A program made the translations under genes and the position numbers. Of a stretch of DNA of 6,059 nt, positions 5,244-6,059 are shown piece by piece. This DNA is from an uncultured Clostridia bacterium. Its GTDB lineage: Bacteria > Bacillota > Clostridia > Oscillospirales > Ruminococcaceae. The first letter of the stretch is position 1, and the number at the start of each line of letters is the position of its first letter. The notes under the pieces were generated by a model, which saw only the letters and a list, made by a program, of their open reading frames with translations, was not told where the DNA came from and did no database searches. The stretch lies in contig CAMBHV010000095.1 of assembly GCA_945867255.1 (NCBI GenBank), positions 1 through 6,059 of the forward strand, given 5' to 3'.

Positions 5244-5278
5244 ACACTGAATGAAGCGAGTAGAAAGGCGTATAAAAA

Positions 5279-5743
5279 ATGATTAAATTCGTTATCCCTA
5301 AATTGGAAGATATGTGGTTTCGGGAAAAGTTGCTGGGGGATGCAGAAACCATGGCATATAATAAAAAATGGGGAGGAACTATTGATTTTCCCAAAAGCAA
5401 GTGGGAGGATTGGTATACTCATTGGGTAACTAATCCGGAGAATAAAAGATTTTATCGATACATTCTGAATGAGGATGATGCTTTTGTAGGTGAAATAGCT
5501 TATCATTTTGATGAGAGCAGACAGATATATCTCACAAACGTCATTGTCATGGCAAAATATCGGGGAAAGGGTTATGGTTCTGCCGGACTGAAGCTGCTGT
5601 GTGATCATGCGAAACAGAACGGGATTCCATGCCTATATGACGATATTGCAATTGACAATCCCGCGATTACTCTTTTTCTTAAACAAGGTTTTTTGGAAGA
5701 GTACCGAACCGATGATTATATCATGCTGAAAAAAGTACTATAA
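5279..5743 (+). CDS. GNAT family N-acetyltransferase
   Basis: A 154-aa, single-domain acetyltransferase of normal family length that would transfer an acetyl group from acetyl-CoA to an amine. The acetyl-CoA pyrophosphate-binding motif A is clear: beta strand LTNVIVMAKY (85-94) followed by RGKGYG (95-100, R-x-x-G-x-G), then the helix SAGLKLLCDHAKQNG. Motif B follows as DNPAITLFLKQGF (126-138), and the protein ends with a YIMLKKVL strand. The first 70 residues are rich in Trp and Tyr and give no clue to the substrate; a small-molecule or peptide amine is equally possible, and no resistance function can be claimed. The ATG is preceded by AAAGG (5264-5268), ten bases upstream. It appears to be a single-gene unit with its own promoter. 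Confidence 0.9.
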   Translation: MIKFVIPKLEDMWFREKLLGDAETMAYNKKWGGTIDFPKSKWEDWYTHWVTNPENKRFYRYILNEDDAFVGEIAYHFDESRQIYLTNVIVMAKYRGKGYGSAGLKLLCDHAKQNGIPCLYDDIAIDNPAITLFLKQGFLEEYRTDDYIMLKKVL

Positions 5744-5794
5744 AAACAAGTTTGTCGAATAGAATCTTCGATAAAAATTTTTCGCCAGTGGCGC

Positions 5795-5843
5795 AACAAG
5801 CAGTACGTCTGAAAAAGATTTGCTGCTTGTTTGTCGTCTTTTT
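5795..5843 (+). terminator. Weak terminator-like hairpin after the GNAT gene
   Basis: A perfect 9-bp stem (AACAAGCAG at 5795-5803, CTGCTTGTT at 5823-5831) with a long 19-nt loop. A T run (5839-5843) follows 7 nt later. It sits about 50 nt past the GNAT stop. The long loop and displaced T run make this only a possible terminator. Confidence 0.4.
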
Positions 5844-5930
5844 ACTTGATGAACACACCGTACCCCGCCGAATTAAAAAATATGCAAAAAACTTTCCTGA
5901 TAAAATTCGTGATACGAAGGGCCGCTTGAA

Positions 5931-5948
5931 TATGGTATAATTACCATA
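5931..5948 (+). promoter_or_regulatory. Palindrome centred on an extended -10 box
   Basis: TATGGTA (5931-5937) and TACCATA (5942-5948) form a 7-bp inverted repeat around TAAT. The centre contains TGG-TATAAT (5933-5941), a perfect extended -10 on the plus strand. No -35 is visible. This could be an operator-covered promoter for a gene beyond the right edge; no such gene is visible in the window. Confidence 0.4.
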
Positions 5949-6059
5949 CTATTTGGTTCCCATAATGGAATATATCAAATGCCTGCCGCTAAAGCAAGAA
6001 TAGTTGGTCCAAGGCAGTGCCGCATATCGAATTCGTATGGAAAGCATGATTGTCATAAC

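Larger units (their letters stand above)
4776..5278. other. 500-nt intergenic region, no confident gene
   Basis: No ORF here has a recognisable domain or a proper ribosome site. In the frame of the 66-aa gene, the sequence stays open after its stop for 96 more codons (to TAG 5064-5066), which may be chance or the relic of a longer gene. The part around 4910-5090 looks GC-richer than both neighbours. No clear terminator follows 4775. Structural elements are GGCCG/CGGCC arms (4934-4938 and 4953-4957), the nested inverted repeats at 5043-5118, a small hairpin AGAGG/CCTCT (5169-5181) and the palindrome CCATTAATGG (5197-5206). The last 60 nt hold the promoter and ribosome site of the GNAT gene. 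Confidence 0.5.
5744..6059. other. Right-edge region without a confident gene
   Basis: A plus frame at 5752-5940 (62 codons, TTG start, no ribosome site) and an overlapping open minus frame have no recognisable domain. A minus frame (stop 5949-5951) and a plus ATG (6038) both run to the right edge without support. The stretch contains the hairpin 5795-5831 and the promoter-like palindrome 5931-5948, described separately. Confidence 0.45.

Noticed and set aside
5752..5940. 62-codon plus-strand open frame after the GNAT gene
   Set aside because: TTG start without a ribosome site, no recognisable domain, and it spans the terminator-like hairpin; an opposite-strand frame is equally open.
1..6059. 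CRISPR array, tRNA, rRNA, insertion sequence or attachment site
   Set aside because: No regularly spaced direct repeats, tRNA cloverleaf, rRNA-like stretch, transposase or integrase was seen by eye on either strand.

Overview
The window looks like chromosomal DNA of a Gram-positive gut-type anaerobe (Bacillota, probably class Clostridia). The reasons are strong AGGAG/AAGGTG-type ribosome binding sites, sigma-A promoters with 17-bp spacers and extended -10 boxes, and the families present (DUF4234, DUF2752, CsoR, a TetR with a TetR_C_8-like C-terminus). Genus is not resolved. The left part (to about 2540) is visibly GC-richer than the right part.

Layout. 1-391: no confident gene; a plus-strand terminator (185-220) presumably ends a gene lying to the left, and a large convergent hairpin (306-355) ends the minus-strand unit. 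392-1155 (minus): two small membrane proteins, DUF4234 then DUF2752, separated by 2 nt and driven by a clear promoter at 1184-1212. 1306-2538 (plus): a metal-sensor operon, in which a promoter carrying a perfect C-tract/G-tract palindrome at its start site drives a CsoR-family repressor and, 9 nt later, a 10-TM DMT/EamA transporter. A 15-bp hairpin (2730-2766) lies beyond it. 2845-3396 (minus): a TetR/AcrR repressor. It is divergent from 3520-4775 (plus), a tight three-gene unit: a duplicated four-TM protein, a multi-TM protein starting at a TTG that overlaps the previous stop, and a 66-aa soluble protein built from four 11-residue repeats. The two divergent promoters have overlapping -10 boxes, with a 13-bp palindrome beside them. 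4776-5278: about 500 nt without a confident gene, holding a nested inverted-repeat element (5043-5118). 5279-5743 (plus): a GNAT acetyltransferase. 5744-6059: no confident gene, but a hairpin and a palindrome centred on a -10 box.

Function. Two self-contained repressor-plus-membrane-protein modules dominate. In the first, metal binding to CsoR should release the operator and allow the DMT transporter to be made, presumably for efflux (inference). In the second, an unknown ligand of the TetR protein should release a membrane-protein cassette of unknown function. That cassette is the best candidate here for an undescribed system.
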